Position numbers and translations under genes: made by a program
In this document: positions 25,680 to 35,635 of the stretch, in pieces
Layout of the letters: every line of letters begins with the position of its first letter
How positions within the stretch are numbered: the stretch's first letter is position 1
Notes under the pieces: generated by a model
What the model saw: the letters and a program-made list of their open reading frames with translations, nothing else
Database searches by the model: none
What the model was told of the DNA's origin: nothing
Source of the DNA: Pseudomonadota bacterium
GTDB lineage: Bacteria > Pseudomonadota > Alphaproteobacteria > Rickettsiales > UBA6187
Direction of reading: 5' to 3'
Length of the DNA: 64,000 nucleotides
Assembly (NCBI GenBank): GCA_027620075.1
Contig: JAQCEY010000003.1
Coordinates: 186,001-250,000 of the forward strand

Positions 25680-26705
25680 ATGCAAGCAAAAAACTATAAA
25701 CAAGAAGAACAAAAAATTGGCAATGAATCTTACGATGAAAGATTCGCAACCTTCTTAAAAAATACAAACCAGAAAACTTTAACTGCCAAGATTTTGGAGA
25801 GCTTATTTACTGAAACTTCTAAAAACACAGATATTGCAAAAGATGGATCTTTATCCGTAATGGATGTTGGCTGTGGTGAAGGCACATTAGCAAAACAATT
25901 AATACCTAAACTACAAAAAGCATTTAAAGATACTTCTATCAGTTATACAGGCTTGGACTATAATGATAATTTTGTAAAAAAGTTCGTAGAAGAATTGAAG
26001 GAGTTTCCTGGTGTTAACATAAGTGCCAAGAAAGCTGACGCTTTTAATAATGAGCCACTTGAAGCAGAGAAGGCAGATATTATTGTCGCATCACATATGA
26101 TTTACCATAGCTATAATACATCCGATAAAGAAGAGTCTAACAAAAAGGCTGGCAATTTTGTTGGCAAGATCATGAACAAGCTCAATAATAACGGTATAGG
26201 GATCATGATACATGAGGCTGGAAGTTCAGATATGCGTCAAATTGGTACCAATTATGGTTCACCCCTTATGCCAAATGCTACAGATACCATCGCCGGAATA
26301 TGCAAAGATAGCAACACTAGACTTGCAACCATTCCATTCGAAGCAAGATTAAATTTTCCAACTCTTACAGCGAAGCAATGGGATGACTTAAAAACTGTTC
26401 CTGGCATGCAAAAGGCTAAATATAACAGTGATATGAAAGAAGCTGTGAATCTCTTGGGCTTTATAGTACAACGTGATTTGTCTGATTTGGAAAATGAAAA
26501 AAAACTACCTGATTTTGTAAATAGCGTGCAAGATAAAATAAAGGATAATGGAGGTTCTCTTGTGATTCGCTCGGAAATACAAATTCTATTATCTAAGGGT
26601 ATAAGTAAAGACTTTGAGAAAGCGATTGAGGAATGCTCAAGCTGCTTAAATGAAGAATCTACTTTCGCTGCTAAATCAAGTAAGTCTACTGGACATATTT
26701 TATAG
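25680..26705 (+). CDS. SAM-dependent methyltransferase 2 (class I), 341 aa
   Basis: Motif I is canonical (VMDVGCGEGTLAKQL), followed by YTGLDYNDNFV and IIVASHMIYHSY. It is a clear paralogue of the enzyme at 23957 over its full length, but with an intact SAM loop and insertions. A good AAAGG ribosome-binding site lies upstream. The pair may act together, with one active subunit and one divergent partner, or on related substrates. The following 320 bp hold no gene. Confidence 0.8.
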   Translation: MQAKNYKQEEQKIGNESYDERFATFLKNTNQKTLTAKILESLFTETSKNTDIAKDGSLSVMDVGCGEGTLAKQLIPKLQKAFKDTSISYTGLDYNDNFVKKFVEELKEFPGVNISAKKADAFNNEPLEAEKADIIVASHMIYHSYNTSDKEESNKKAGNFVGKIMNKLNNNGIGIMIHEAGSSDMRQIGTNYGSPLMPNATDTIAGICKDSNTRLATIPFEARLNFPTLTAKQWDDLKTVPGMQKAKYNSDMKEAVNLLGFIVQRDLSDLENEKKLPDFVNSVQDKIKDNGGSLVIRSEIQILLSKGISKDFEKAIEECSSCLNEESTFAAKSSKSTGHIL

Positions 26706-27026
26706 GCTCCAACTCGTTCTTTATCGGCGGAATAGGCTTGGAATGATTTGAGCAGGTGGCTAACACGCCTTTTGAATATTCAGACAAAATTTGGGTAAAC
26801 ATGGTTAAAAGACGACGAAAGGCACAAGAATTGCTGTATGAATCTAAACTTTTTGTTTATAGCACCAGCACATGAGAGCTTACTGCACCCCGGAACAAGA
26901 AGTAGGCTGTGTTAACAAATTATCTGCTGTATAAAGGCACATGCGATAAATGAACCTTGAACCTACTCCCCATTTTCGGACAATCTGTTAAGAGTATTTA
27001 ACCACTTTTAACTTATCTTTGGGTAA
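26706..27026. other. Gene-poor stretch, possible mobile-element debris
   Basis: No gene above about 25 codons is convincing. A short frame (MVKRRRKAQELLYESKLF) and several broken stretches suggest decayed coding DNA, but no family can be named. It borders the small genes next to tRNA-Ser. Confidence 0.35.
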
Positions 27027-27269
27027 TTATTGGACTTCCTTCCTAAACTCCGCAACACATTCCTCATAAGTACCAACGGAATGCTCCTCATTGCCGTATC
27101 TGGTAATAATGATATAGTTTTTCCCCTCATCCTCCGGGTGGGCTTGTAAGTGCCGTTTCAAGGCTGTTTCATTGCTCTCACCATAAAATAGGGTTACATT
27201 CACCCAATCAGTGCCGTTAGGATATAGGGCTTTTTCTGCCTTGGTAATTCTGCCTTTTAATCTGCTCAT
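27027..27269 (-). CDS. Small hypothetical protein, 80 aa (island edge)
   Basis: An unrecognised soluble protein (KGRITKAEKALYPNGTDWVN, later NYIIITRYGNEEHSVGTYEE). The start at MSRLKGR is chosen because it follows the stop of the upstream small gene by one base (TAACATG); an in-frame ATG 10 codons earlier is possible. Small paired genes like this are common in phages and integrative elements. It lies about 390 bp from the 3' end of tRNA-Ser. Confidence 0.55.
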   Translation of the reverse strand: MSRLKGRITKAEKALYPNGTDWVNVTLFYGESNETALKRHLQAHPEDEGKNYIIITRYGNEEHSVGTYEECVAEFRKEVQ

Positions 27270-27270
27270 G

Positions 27271-27435
27271 TTATTTGCTATCATTAAGTTTTTGTTCAAC
27301 CGATATTAGCCGTTGCTCAAGTTCCTCTGTTTCAAAGGAGCGACGCAAATCATCAATAAGGGAGGTTATAGCCTTGCCCTCCAGGCGCATAAACGTTTTC
27401 AAACTAGTAACGCATAGAGTAAATTTTGGATTCAT
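27271..27435 (-). CDS. Small hypothetical protein, 54 aa (island edge)
   Basis: Starts MNPKFTLCVTSLKTFMRLEG and ends in a charged helix (ETEELEQRLISVEQKLNDSK). It is immediately upstream of the 80-residue gene, one base apart, suggesting translational coupling. Its antisense frame is also open, but the coupling favours this strand. Family unknown. Confidence 0.5.
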   Translation of the reverse strand: MNPKFTLCVTSLKTFMRLEGKAITSLIDDLRRSFETEELEQRLISVEQKLNDSK

Positions 27436-27655
27436 GTACACACAAACCATATCACGTATATGGTGCTAGAAATCAATAGATTTACTAATCATTTGAAAAC
27501 AACAAAGGTTTGCATATTAAATGGCGGATTGGATGGAAAGAAAAATATTCACCATTATTCACCCCTAATCGCACTTTATTTGTGGGTAAATTTGTGGGTT
27601 GGCATTAATCCTTTTGAAACAATACATTGATAATAAAGGGTATTTACGGCCAAAC

Positions 27656-27745
27656 TGGCGGAGAGGATGGGATTCGAACCCACGTTAGAGTTGCCCCTAA
27701 ACACGCTTTCCAAGCGTGCGCCTTCAGCCACTCGGCCACCTCTCC
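27656..27745 (-). tRNA. tRNA-Ser(GGA)
   Basis: On the minus strand the acceptor GGAGAGG pairs with CCTCTCC, followed by discriminator G and encoded CCA (forward 27656-27658). The D-arm GGCCGAGTGGCTGAAGGC, the anticodon loop TTGGAAA with anticodon GGA, a long variable arm (class II, as for serine) and GGTTCGAATCC in the T-arm are all present. The length is 90 nt with CCA. Its 3' end faces the accessory island at 18.6-27.4 kb. Confidence 0.97.
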
Positions 27746-27902
27746 TTAGAGTAAAGAATGTTGTTAATAAATGATGTTTACTAAATAATCAATGTTTTGT
27801 TTCCGGAACTCCTTTTTTGATTACATTCCGGTAAAATATCTTTAGTTAATAAAATAAAAAAGCTATATTTGTTAGCTATAATAAAAAATAGTAATTCAAC
27901 CC

Positions 27903-28988
27903 ATGCCGGACGAAGATCAGGACGATTCGCAAAAGACCGAAGACCCCACACAAAAACGCCTTGACGATGCGTTTAAAAAAGGGCAGGTTCCCCATTCAAG
28001 GGAGGTGACCAGTCTACTGATGCTTGTCGTGTTCGCCCTGACACTGATATGGATAGTTCCATCTATCATGGAACGAGCTGCCCTGAATATGACGGGTTTT
28101 ATAGGCTCTGCCCATGATTTTCAGATAGATAGCCGAAGCATCGTGGGAATTTCAACCCAAGTGCTAAAAAGCGTTCTGTTTCTTATGATAGTACCCGTCT
28201 CGATACTTATACTTATCATATATTTTTCAAGCATGATACAGCACCCTATAGTGTTCTCACATGAATCTTTTATGCCCAAACTAGAGAGGATATCGCTATT
28301 AAAAGGGCTTAAACGCCTTTTTTCAATGAGAAGCCTTATGGAATTTATAAAAGGTATATTAAAAATAACACTGGTTGCCGTAGTAGGTTATATTGCCGTT
28401 TATCCAAGTTTGAACGAGATAATAAATATACAAAACGAAAGCATTATGGCGGCACTACTTTTGCTGCTACAGCTTGCTACGAAAATGATGATAGGAGTGT
28501 GTGCTTTTATGGGTGTTATTGCCGTAATCGACTTTCTATATCAGAAATATGAACATATAAAATCACTCAAGATGTCCAAACGTGACCTTAAGGACGAGTT
28601 TAAACAAACAGAAGGTAGTCCGGAAGTAAAAGCCAAATTAAGGGAGATAAGGAATAAAAGAGCGCAAAACCGTATGATGCAGAATGTACCTGACGCTGAT
28701 GCGGTAATCACCAACCCTACACACTATTCTATCGCCATCAAATATGATGAGGCGGTTAATCAGGCTCCTGTGGTCGTTGCAAAAGGAATGGACTTCATGG
28801 CCTTGAAAATAAGGGAGGTAGCAAAGGAAAATAATGTACCTATAATCGAAAACGCACCTTTAGCAAGGGCGTTATACGCATCGGTAGAACTTGAGCAGGA
28901 AATTCCGTTCAAACACTACGAAGCGGTTGCTGAAGTAATACGCTATATCTACAAACTGAAAGGGAAAAATAATAAAAAGTCGGCGTAA
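27903..28988 (+). CDS. flhB: Flagellar export protein FlhB
   Basis: 361 residues. The N-terminal EDPTQKRLDDAFKKGQVPHSREV is the FlhB/YscU start. Four membrane segments follow, then a cytoplasmic domain with the self-cleavage motif NPTHYSIAIKYD and the trailing FKHYEAVAEVIRYIYKL. It is the specificity switch of the flagellar type III export gate. No other flagellar gene is in the window, so flhB stands alone here. FlhB rather than a virulence YscU is favoured by the cleavage region and the chemotaxis genes nearby. Confidence 0.92.
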   Translation: MPDEDQDDSQKTEDPTQKRLDDAFKKGQVPHSREVTSLLMLVVFALTLIWIVPSIMERAALNMTGFIGSAHDFQIDSRSIVGISTQVLKSVLFLMIVPVSILILIIYFSSMIQHPIVFSHESFMPKLERISLLKGLKRLFSMRSLMEFIKGILKITLVAVVGYIAVYPSLNEIINIQNESIMAALLLLLQLATKMMIGVCAFMGVIAVIDFLYQKYEHIKSLKMSKRDLKDEFKQTEGSPEVKAKLREIRNKRAQNRMMQNVPDADAVITNPTHYSIAIKYDEAVNQAPVVVAKGMDFMALKIREVAKENNVPIIENAPLARALYASVELEQEIPFKHYEAVAEVIRYIYKLKGKNNKKSA

Positions 28989-29076
28989 AAATATTTAAAA
29001 AATTTACTTTTGTAGATGGCGGTAATGTGCTATTCTTTGTACAGGAAGGTTATTTAAAATCTTCAAGGCATAAGGT

Positions 29077-29571
29077 ATGGCGATAATATTAGATAAAATA
29101 AAATCCCTGTTCAGAAAAAATAAAGAAAATATCCGAAAAGAAGATAAACAAGAGGATATGGACGATAGTTATGCTTTGCCCGATGCGTATGTTGTTGAAA
29201 GTTATGGCGGTAACGAAGAAAAATCCGGTAAAAAGTATAAACATGCAAACTATGTAAATGAAGTAATAGAAAAATTTTACAATGCTAAAAGTTCGGGTGC
29301 TTCAAAAGATATGATAGAAAATCTAGGGGAGCAGGTAATCGTAGCAATGCAAAAGGAAAGTATTGATAAGGCAAGAGAAATCAAAGAAAATAATTCCGAT
29401 GATTATGTCGGGATTTTAAAAGAATTTAATGAAAAACAACAGGGACTCATAAATCGATTCAAGTCAGATAACGGATTGGGTGAGGAAAAGCAAAGCGATC
29501 TAAATAATAGTGAAAGTTATTTACAAAAAATTATATTAAGCGATAAAGAAAAGAGTCAAAGAAATATATAA
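29077..29571 (+). CDS. Hypothetical charged protein, 164 aa
   Basis: An unrecognised, strongly charged protein (Lys, Glu, Asp, Asn-rich) with no membrane segment or signal. The middle reads VNEVIEKFYNAKSSGASKDM, then helices likely to form a coil (KESIDKAREIKENNSDDYVG). It lies 88 bp after flhB on the same strand and about 290 bp before rho. Confidence 0.6.
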   Translation: MAIILDKIKSLFRKNKENIRKEDKQEDMDDSYALPDAYVVESYGGNEEKSGKKYKHANYVNEVIEKFYNAKSSGASKDMIENLGEQVIVAMQKESIDKAREIKENNSDDYVGILKEFNEKQQGLINRFKSDNGLGEEKQSDLNNSESYLQKIILSDKEKSQRNI

Positions 29572-29695
29572 CCAACGGTCGTTAAAAATATAAAAAATAT
29601 TGAATATGCAGTAGTTATGATTGTTTTTCAGCGGCTTGTAGAAAATCTTAAATTGCAAAACATATTATAAAATTAATTTTTTAGCTTATAACATG

Positions 29696-29724
29696 TTGAC
29701 AAAAAGGTTTTTTATTGGTAACTG
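29696..29724 (+). promoter_or_regulatory. Candidate rho promoter
   Basis: A perfect -35 TTGACA (29696-29701) is followed after 17 bp by the poor -10 TAACTG (29719-29724). It would give a leader of about 130 nt before the rho ATG at 29864. The weak -10 makes this tentative. Confidence 0.4.
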
Positions 29725-29863
29725 ATAGATACTTTTTGCCTGTAAATTAAAAAGCTCATAGGCAAATGTTAAGTAAATTCCAAACATTATCCAATGTAAA
29801 AAAATCCGGATGACAACATCTACACAAATACTTATCAATTAATATATTTTAAGGCATCATTTT

Positions 29864-31417
29864 ATGGAAAATGAACAAGCACCAAAAAAACTTGAACTAA
29901 AAACTAAGCCAAAAAGACAATTCAATACAAAAAAATCTGATGATGATAATCATAACAAAGAATCTGCCGCCGAGGTAGTTAAAGACGCATCGGGTGCATC
30001 ACATACAGCACCGCAGGAAACAGCACCGAGGGAAACAGCACCGAGGGAAACAGCACCGAGGGAAAGGTATAGGCATAATAAAGACGGACATGAACATGAT
30101 GCTCCCGTAAAAGAAGCCAAGCCTGCAATAGAAAGGGATAAGTTTGTCGGAACTACGATGAACCTTAAGGAATTAAAGCTTAAATCTTCAGATGAGTTAT
30201 TGAAACTTGCAGAACAATGCGGTGTTGAAAATGCCGGAGGTATGCTAAAGCAAGACCTTGTATTTGCTATCTTAAAAGTTGTTGCCGATAATGGCGGTAT
30301 AGTAGCAGGTGAGGGGGTTATCGAGGTGTTGCAGGACGGATTCGGATTTTTGCGTTCACCTGAGGCGAACTATCTACCCGGCCCTGACGATATATATGTT
30401 TCCCCTAATCAGATTAAGAAATTCGGCTTAAGGACGGGTGACACCGTAAGCGGTGAAACACGCTCGCCTAAAAGGGGTGAACGTTATTTCGCATTGCTGA
30501 AAGTAAACCAGATAAACATGAGTGACCCCGAAGATGCACGTCACAGGATAAATTTCGATAACCTTACACCGTTGTTCCCTGATGATAAATTCAATCTTGG
30601 GGAAATGAAAGACCCCACCGCAAAAGATTTGAGTACCCGTATCATTGATGTGGTTTGCCCCATCGGTAAAGGACAGCGTGCGTTGATAGTAGCTCCCCCT
30701 CGTACGGGTAAAACGGTATTGATGAAAAATATCGCACTTGCCATTAAGGAAAATCACCCTGAAGTGATATTGATGGTGCTGCTTATAGACGAACGCCCTG
30801 AGGAGGTGACGGATATGTCACGCTCGGTAAAAGGTGAAGTTATCAGCTCGACGTTCGATGAACCTGCCGCAAGACACGTACAGGTGGCGGAGATGGTAAT
30901 TGAAAGAGCGAAACGTCTTGTCGAGCATAAACGAGATGTTGTTATAGTGCTGGATTCAATTACAAGGCTTGCACGTGCTTATAACACATGCGTACCGTCA
31001 TCGGGTAAGGTGTTATCCGGTGGTGTGGATTCAAACGCCCTGCAACGTCCGAAAAGGTTTTTTGGTGCTGCGCGTAATATCGAAAACGGCGGTTCTCTTA
31101 CTATAATATCAACGGCTCTTATAGATACCGGTTCCAGAATGGACGAGGTAATATTTGAGGAATTCAAAGGTACGGGTAACTCCGAAATAGTGCTTGAGAG
31201 AAAATTATCCGATAAACGTATCTTCCCTGCTATTGATATAACTAAGTCCGGAACACGTAAGGAAGAACTTCTTGTCGGTAAGGATACTCTTTCTAAAATG
31301 TGGATGTTAAGACGTATTTTAGAGCCTATGGGTGTAGTTGACGCAAGTGAGTTCTTGATCGGTAAATTAAAAGCGTCTAAAAACAATGATGACTTTTTTG
31401 AGTCAATGAATTCGTAA
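29864..31417 (+). CDS. rho: Transcription termination factor Rho
   Basis: 517 residues, about 100 longer than E. coli Rho, because of a disordered charged N-terminal region that includes a four-fold [10 protein letters not shown] repeat. After that come the Rho_N domain ([20 protein letters not shown]), the cold-shock-type RNA-binding fold ([15 protein letters not shown]), Walker A ([13 protein letters not shown]), [13 protein letters not shown], and the C-terminal [20 protein letters not shown] region. It is a hexameric RNA-dependent ATPase that ends transcription. mdh follows after 86 bp that contain a hairpin. Confidence 0.96.
   Translation: MENEQAPKKLELKTKPKRQFNTKKSDDDNHNKESAAEVVKDASGASHTAPQETAPRETAPRETAPRERYRHNKDGHEHDAPVKEAKPAIERDKFVGTTMNLKELKLKSSDELLKLAEQCGVENAGGMLKQDLVFAILKVVADNGGIVAGEGVIEVLQDGFGFLRSPEANYLPGPDDIYVSPNQIKKFGLRTGDTVSGETRSPKRGERYFALLKVNQINMSDPEDARHRINFDNLTPLFPDDKFNLGEMKDPTAKDLSTRIIDVVCPIGKGQRALIVAPPRTGKTVLMKNIALAIKENHPEVILMVLLIDERPEEVTDMSRSVKGEVISSTFDEPAARHVQVAEMVIERAKRLVEHKRDVVIVLDSITRLARAYNTCVPSSGKVLSGGVDSNALQRPKRFFGAARNIENGGSLTIISTALIDTGSRMDEVIFEEFKGTGNSEIVLERKLSDKRIFPAIDITKSGTRKEELLVGKDTLSKMWMLRRILEPMGVVDASEFLIGKLKASKNNDDFFESMNS
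30005..30064 (+). repeat. 15-bp tandem repeat, four units, inside rho
   Basis: ACAGCACCGAGGGAA repeats in frame (first unit ACAGCACCGCAGGAA, then three exact copies), encoding (T-A-P-R-E)n in the disordered N-terminal region of Rho. Such slippage-prone repeats often vary in number between strains. Confidence 0.9.
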
Positions 31418-31434
31418 GCTTTAGTTACGAGCTG

Positions 31435-31494
31435 CTAGTTGCAGGTTGCTAGCGGTTCGTGTTTTTAGTCTTGCAGCTTGCAACTTACAACTAG
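31435..31494. repeat. Inverted repeat between rho and mdh
   Basis: CTAGTTGCAGGTTGC (31435-31449) and GCAACTTACAACTAG (31480-31494) are inverted repeats with two G-U-compatible changes, 30 bp apart. It looks like a small palindromic element; there is no T tract typical of a terminator. Confidence 0.6.
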
Positions 31495-32451
<957 letters not shown>

Positions 32452-32476
32452 ATTAATAAAAAACTAAGGAAGAATT

Positions 32477-33679
32477 ATGGATATACATGAATATCAAGGC
32501 AAACGTATATTAGCCGGGTTCGGTGTGCCTGTGCCGGAAGGATATCCGGCTCATTCAGCTAAAGAAGCTGAAGAAGCCGCCAAAGAACTGCCCGGACCCG
32601 TCTATGTGGTAAAATCACAAATACATGCAGGCGGACGCGGTAAGGGTAAGTTTAAAGAAACTCCAAATGCTGCAGGCGGTGTACGTGTTGTAAAGTCAGT
32701 TGAGGAAGTTAGGAAAAATGCCGAGGAAATGCTCGGTAATACCCTTATTACAATACAAACAGGCGAAGAAGGTAAACAGGTTAACCGTTTATATATCGAA
32801 GACGGTTCGGACATTAAAAAAGAATATTACCTTTCACTGCTTGTTGACCGTGAAACTTCAAAGGTGGCTTTCGTAGCATCTACAGAAGGCGGTATGGATA
32901 TTGAAGAAGTGGCACATAACACGCCTGAGAAAATCATTACTTTAAGTGTTGATCCGGCTTCCGGAATTTCAGGATTCCATGCCAGAAAGCTAGGTTTTGC
33001 ACTTGGCTTTTCAGGTGATCAGTTAAAGCAGTTTTCTAAAATCGTTTTCGCTCTATATGAAGCATTTTTGCAAACCGATGCATCTCAAATCGAGATAAAC
33101 CCATTGGTGCTTACAGGAAGCGGTCAGATAGTCGTACTGGACGCTAAGTGCGGTTTTGATGATAACGCTCTTTTCCGTCACCCTGATATCGAAGATTTGC
33201 GTGATGAGTCTGAGGAAAACCCACAGGAGAAAAAAGCAAAAGACCATGAATTAAGCTATGTTAAAATGGACGGCAATATCGGTTGTATGGTAAATGGTGC
33301 CGGTCTTGCAATGGCAACTATGGATATCATTAAGCTAAAAGGCGGAGAGCCTGCTAACTTTTTGGACGTTGGCGGCGGTGCTACTAAAGAGCGTGTTACC
33401 GAGGCATTCAAAATTATTTTGTCTGATGATAACGTACAGGGCATTTTGGTTAATATCTTTGGCGGTATTATGCGTTGCGATGTAATCGCAGAGGGTGTTA
33501 TTGCCGCTGCTAAGGAAGTGGCTTTAAGCGTTCCTTTGGTCGTTCGTTTGGAAGGGACTAATGTCGCCTTGGGCAAAGAGATATTAAATAAGTCGGGCTT
33601 GGATATTATTCCTGCGAATGATTTGGAAGATGCTGCAACTAAAGTTGTAGCTGCCGTTAAGAATAAGGCTGCGGCGTAG
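32477..33679 (+). CDS. sucC: Succinyl-CoA synthetase beta subunit
   Basis: 400 residues with the ATP-grasp fold. The N-terminus [20 protein letters not shown] is characteristic. [10 protein letters not shown] forms the nucleotide region, [10 protein letters not shown] holds a metal ligand, and [14 protein letters not shown] and [19 protein letters not shown] are in the C-terminal CoA-ligase lobe. It makes ATP or GTP from succinyl-CoA in the TCA cycle with SucD. An AAGGAAG ribosome-binding site precedes the ATG. Confidence 0.97.
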   Translation: MDIHEYQGKRILAGFGVPVPEGYPAHSAKEAEEAAKELPGPVYVVKSQIHAGGRGKGKFKETPNAAGGVRVVKSVEEVRKNAEEMLGNTLITIQTGEEGKQVNRLYIEDGSDIKKEYYLSLLVDRETSKVAFVASTEGGMDIEEVAHNTPEKIITLSVDPASGISGFHARKLGFALGFSGDQLKQFSKIVFALYEAFLQTDASQIEINPLVLTGSGQIVVLDAKCGFDDNALFRHPDIEDLRDESEENPQEKKAKDHELSYVKMDGNIGCMVNGAGLAMATMDIIKLKGGEPANFLDVGGGATKERVTEAFKIILSDDNVQGILVNIFGGIMRCDVIAEGVIAAAKEVALSVPLVVRLEGTNVALGKEILNKSGLDIIPANDLEDAATKVVAAVKNKAAA

Positions 33680-33698
33680 AGTTGAGCTATGAATATAT

Positions 33699-33759
33699 GA
33701 ACTATGAACTTAAGAAAATTTAAATCTTCATAGTTTCTTAGTTCGTAATTTCTTAGTTC
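33699..33759. repeat. Hairpin and 11-bp direct repeat between sucC and sucD
   Basis: GAACTATGAACTTAAGAAA (33699-33717) can pair with the downstream TTTCTTAGTTC, which itself is present twice (33734-33744 and 33749-33759). It is a small palindromic repeat in the 120-bp gap, perhaps affecting mRNA processing between the two subunit genes. Confidence 0.55.
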
Positions 33760-33799
33760 ACACATTGTTACAAAATTTATAAAGAAATAGGAATTTATA

Positions 33800-34675
33800 A
33801 TGGCTATTTTAATTAACAAAGAAACTAAAGTTATCTGTCAGGGTTTTACCGGTTCGCAAGGTACGTTCCACTCTGAACAGGCTATCGCATACGGAACGAA
33901 AATGGTAGGCGGTGTTACTCCCGGTAAAGGTGGTGGTAAACACTTAAACCTACCTATATTTGATACCGTACAGGAGGCTAAAGATGTTACGGGTGCTAAC
34001 GCTTCTGTTATTTACGTTCCGCCTCCGTTTGCAGCCGATGCTATTTTAGAGGCAATAGATGCCGAAATCGAACTTGCTATCTGTATCACAGAAGGAATAC
34101 CCGTACTTGATATGGTTAAAGTTAAAAAAGCACTAAGCGGCTCTAAAACACGTCTTATAGGTCCTAACTGTCCGGGTGTTATAACTCCTGACGAGTGCAA
34201 AATAGGTATTATGCCGGGTCATATCCACAAGCGTGGTAAAATCGGTATTCTTTCACGTTCGGGTACTCTAACTTATGAAGCGGTTCATCAGACTACGGCC
34301 GAAGGGTTCGGACAGTCTACATGTGTCGGAATCGGCGGTGACCCTGTAAACGGTACTAACTTCATTGACGTGTTGGATATGTTCTTGGGCGATGATGAAA
34401 CGCAGGCTATCGTTATGATAGGCGAGATAGGCGGCTCGGCAGAAGAAGAGGCAGCACAGTTCCTGAAAGATTCAAAAGTTAAAAAACCTGTTGTAGGATT
34501 TATTGCAGGACGTACTGCCCCTCCGGGAAAACGTATGGGACATGCCGGAGCTATAATTTCAGGCGGAAAAGGTGGTGCTGAAGATAAAATCGAAGCTATG
34601 CAATCGGCAGGAATTAAAGTTTCCGATTCACCTGCGGCTCTTGGTAAAACCATGAAAAAGCTTTTGGCTGCTTAG
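33800..34675 (+). CDS. sucD: Succinyl-CoA synthetase alpha subunit
   Basis: 291 residues. [20 protein letters not shown] is the CoA-binding Rossmann start, [20 protein letters not shown] the central motif, and [20 protein letters not shown] contains the phosphorylated active-site His. The partner of sucC completes the heterodimer. A strong hairpin terminator follows the stop. Confidence 0.97.
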   Translation: MAILINKETKVICQGFTGSQGTFHSEQAIAYGTKMVGGVTPGKGGGKHLNLPIFDTVQEAKDVTGANASVIYVPPPFAADAILEAIDAEIELAICITEGIPVLDMVKVKKALSGSKTRLIGPNCPGVITPDECKIGIMPGHIHKRGKIGILSRSGTLTYEAVHQTTAEGFGQSTCVGIGGDPVNGTNFIDVLDMFLGDDETQAIVMIGEIGGSAEEEAAQFLKDSKVKKPVVGFIAGRTAPPGKRMGHAGAIISGGKGGAEDKIEAMQSAGIKVSDSPAALGKTMKKLLAA

Positions 34676-34686
34676 TTTTTGTATTA

Positions 34687-34726
34687 TAGATTCGTCGATT
34701 TAATCGGCGAATCTACTTTATTTATT
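34687..34726 (+). terminator. Terminator of the mdh-sucCD operon
   Basis: TAGATTCGTCGAT (34687-34699) pairs with ATCGGCGAATCTA (34703-34715), with one G-U pair and a 3-nt loop, followed by CTTTATTTATT. Confidence 0.75.
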
Positions 34727-34997
34727 CGTATCTATAGTTATTCCAAATAATTTCCATACGATGATAGATTGTCATTTATTATTCATCAATTTTCGGCTCA
34801 TGTGTGTTTTTTACACATCGCCTCAATTTCTTAGTGTAAATAAAAAGCAAAAACACTATATGATAAAAGAGCCGGCTTTTTAGTCTTTTTTTTGTAATAT
34901 TTGTGTAATATTTGTGCTGTACTATTATGATACATCATAAATATAAAGCATAAATATAAAGCAGGTTAACATTTTTATTATATAAAATATACATAAC
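34727..34997. other. Intergenic region upstream of the DUF4402 gene
   Basis: No gene seen. It contains the palindrome ATGTGTGTTTTTTACACAT near 34799-34817 and a direct repeat TTTGTGTAATATTTGTG near 34900. A TATGAT -10-like box lies about 70 bp before the next ATG. None of these is assigned to a known regulator. Confidence 0.35.
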
Positions 34998-35483
34998 ATG
35001 GGGAAGTTAAGGTTATTTTTATTAGCAATTATCGGTGTTTTATCATCGAATCCGGCTTTTTCGGAAACAGCATCATCTACGGCATCGGTACAAATTCATC
35101 TTCCTATGCAGGTTAATCAGTTGCAGGAACTTAACTTCGGTAAAGTATTCGTTCCCAACTCAGGCAGTCATCTTGTCGTAGTAAGGCGTAACGGTCAATA
35201 TAATGCCAACACACAAGGAACTATAGGTTCATTTCAACAAAACGCACGTTTCCGCATCTTCGGTACACCGAATGCCGTAGTTAATTATACCGTAATATCG
35301 ACAAATTCAACAATACCGGGAGTGGATTTTGACAGCTTGTTAATACCTGCCTCGCAAACTATAGGTGCTAACGGAAGAAGGGCAGTTAATGTGGGAGGAC
35401 GGATATTCGTTCATAGTAATGCCGTGCCGGGAGTATATACAAGCGGCGAGTTAAGCTATACTTTCATGGCAGAATATGAGTAA
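34998..35483 (+). CDS. Secreted DUF4402-type protein, 161 aa
   Basis: A signal peptide (MGKLRLFLLAIIGVLSSNPAFS) is followed by a beta-rich domain with the DUF4402 look: LPMQVNQLQELNFGKVFVPN, an RFRIFGTPNAVVNYTV strand region and the closing VYTSGELSYTFMAEYE. Members are small secreted beta-sandwich proteins linked to surface structures, with unclear biochemical roles. It stands alone, with a palindromic element directly after its stop. Confidence 0.75.
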   Translation: MGKLRLFLLAIIGVLSSNPAFSETASSTASVQIHLPMQVNQLQELNFGKVFVPNSGSHLVVVRRNGQYNANTQGTIGSFQQNARFRIFGTPNAVVNYTVISTNSTIPGVDFDSLLIPASQTIGANGRRAVNVGGRIFVHSNAVPGVYTSGELSYTFMAEYE

Positions 35484-35489
35484 TTTTTA

Positions 35490-35630
35490 CGGAATTGTAC
35501 GTTTAATGGTTGATTTGTCACCGGCGAACTTGTTTCAGGGTCTTTTCTAGGTAAAATGAGATGCTGAAATAAATTCAGCATGACAAAAACAACCAATTCT
35601 AACTACTCAACCATTAAACGTACAATTCCG
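35490..35630. repeat. 141-bp element with perfect 24-bp terminal inverted repeats
   Basis: The left arm 35490-35513 and right arm 35607-35630 are exact reverse complements (CGGAATTGTACGTTTAATGG, then four more bases). The interior holds the smaller palindrome GATGCTGAAATAAATTCAGCATGAC next to CGAACTTGTTTCAGGGTC, both resembling the small dispersed repeats of alphaproteobacteria. It lies exactly between two converging genes. It looks like a MITE or palindromic repeat that may also act as a terminator. Confidence 0.75.
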
Positions 35631-35635
35631 ATTTT

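Noticed and set aside
27275..27469. 64-codon plus-strand frame over the small genes next to tRNA-Ser
   Set aside because: The minus-strand pair has one-base coupling (TAACATG) and fits better; the plus-strand frame is likely a shadow.
30428..30757. Minus-strand frame of 109 codons within rho
   Set aside because: Antisense to conserved Rho RNA-binding and P-loop sequence, no motifs.
33256..33819. 187-codon minus-strand frame over sucC
   Set aside because: Antisense to the conserved SucC C-terminal lobe; it has no recognisable domain.
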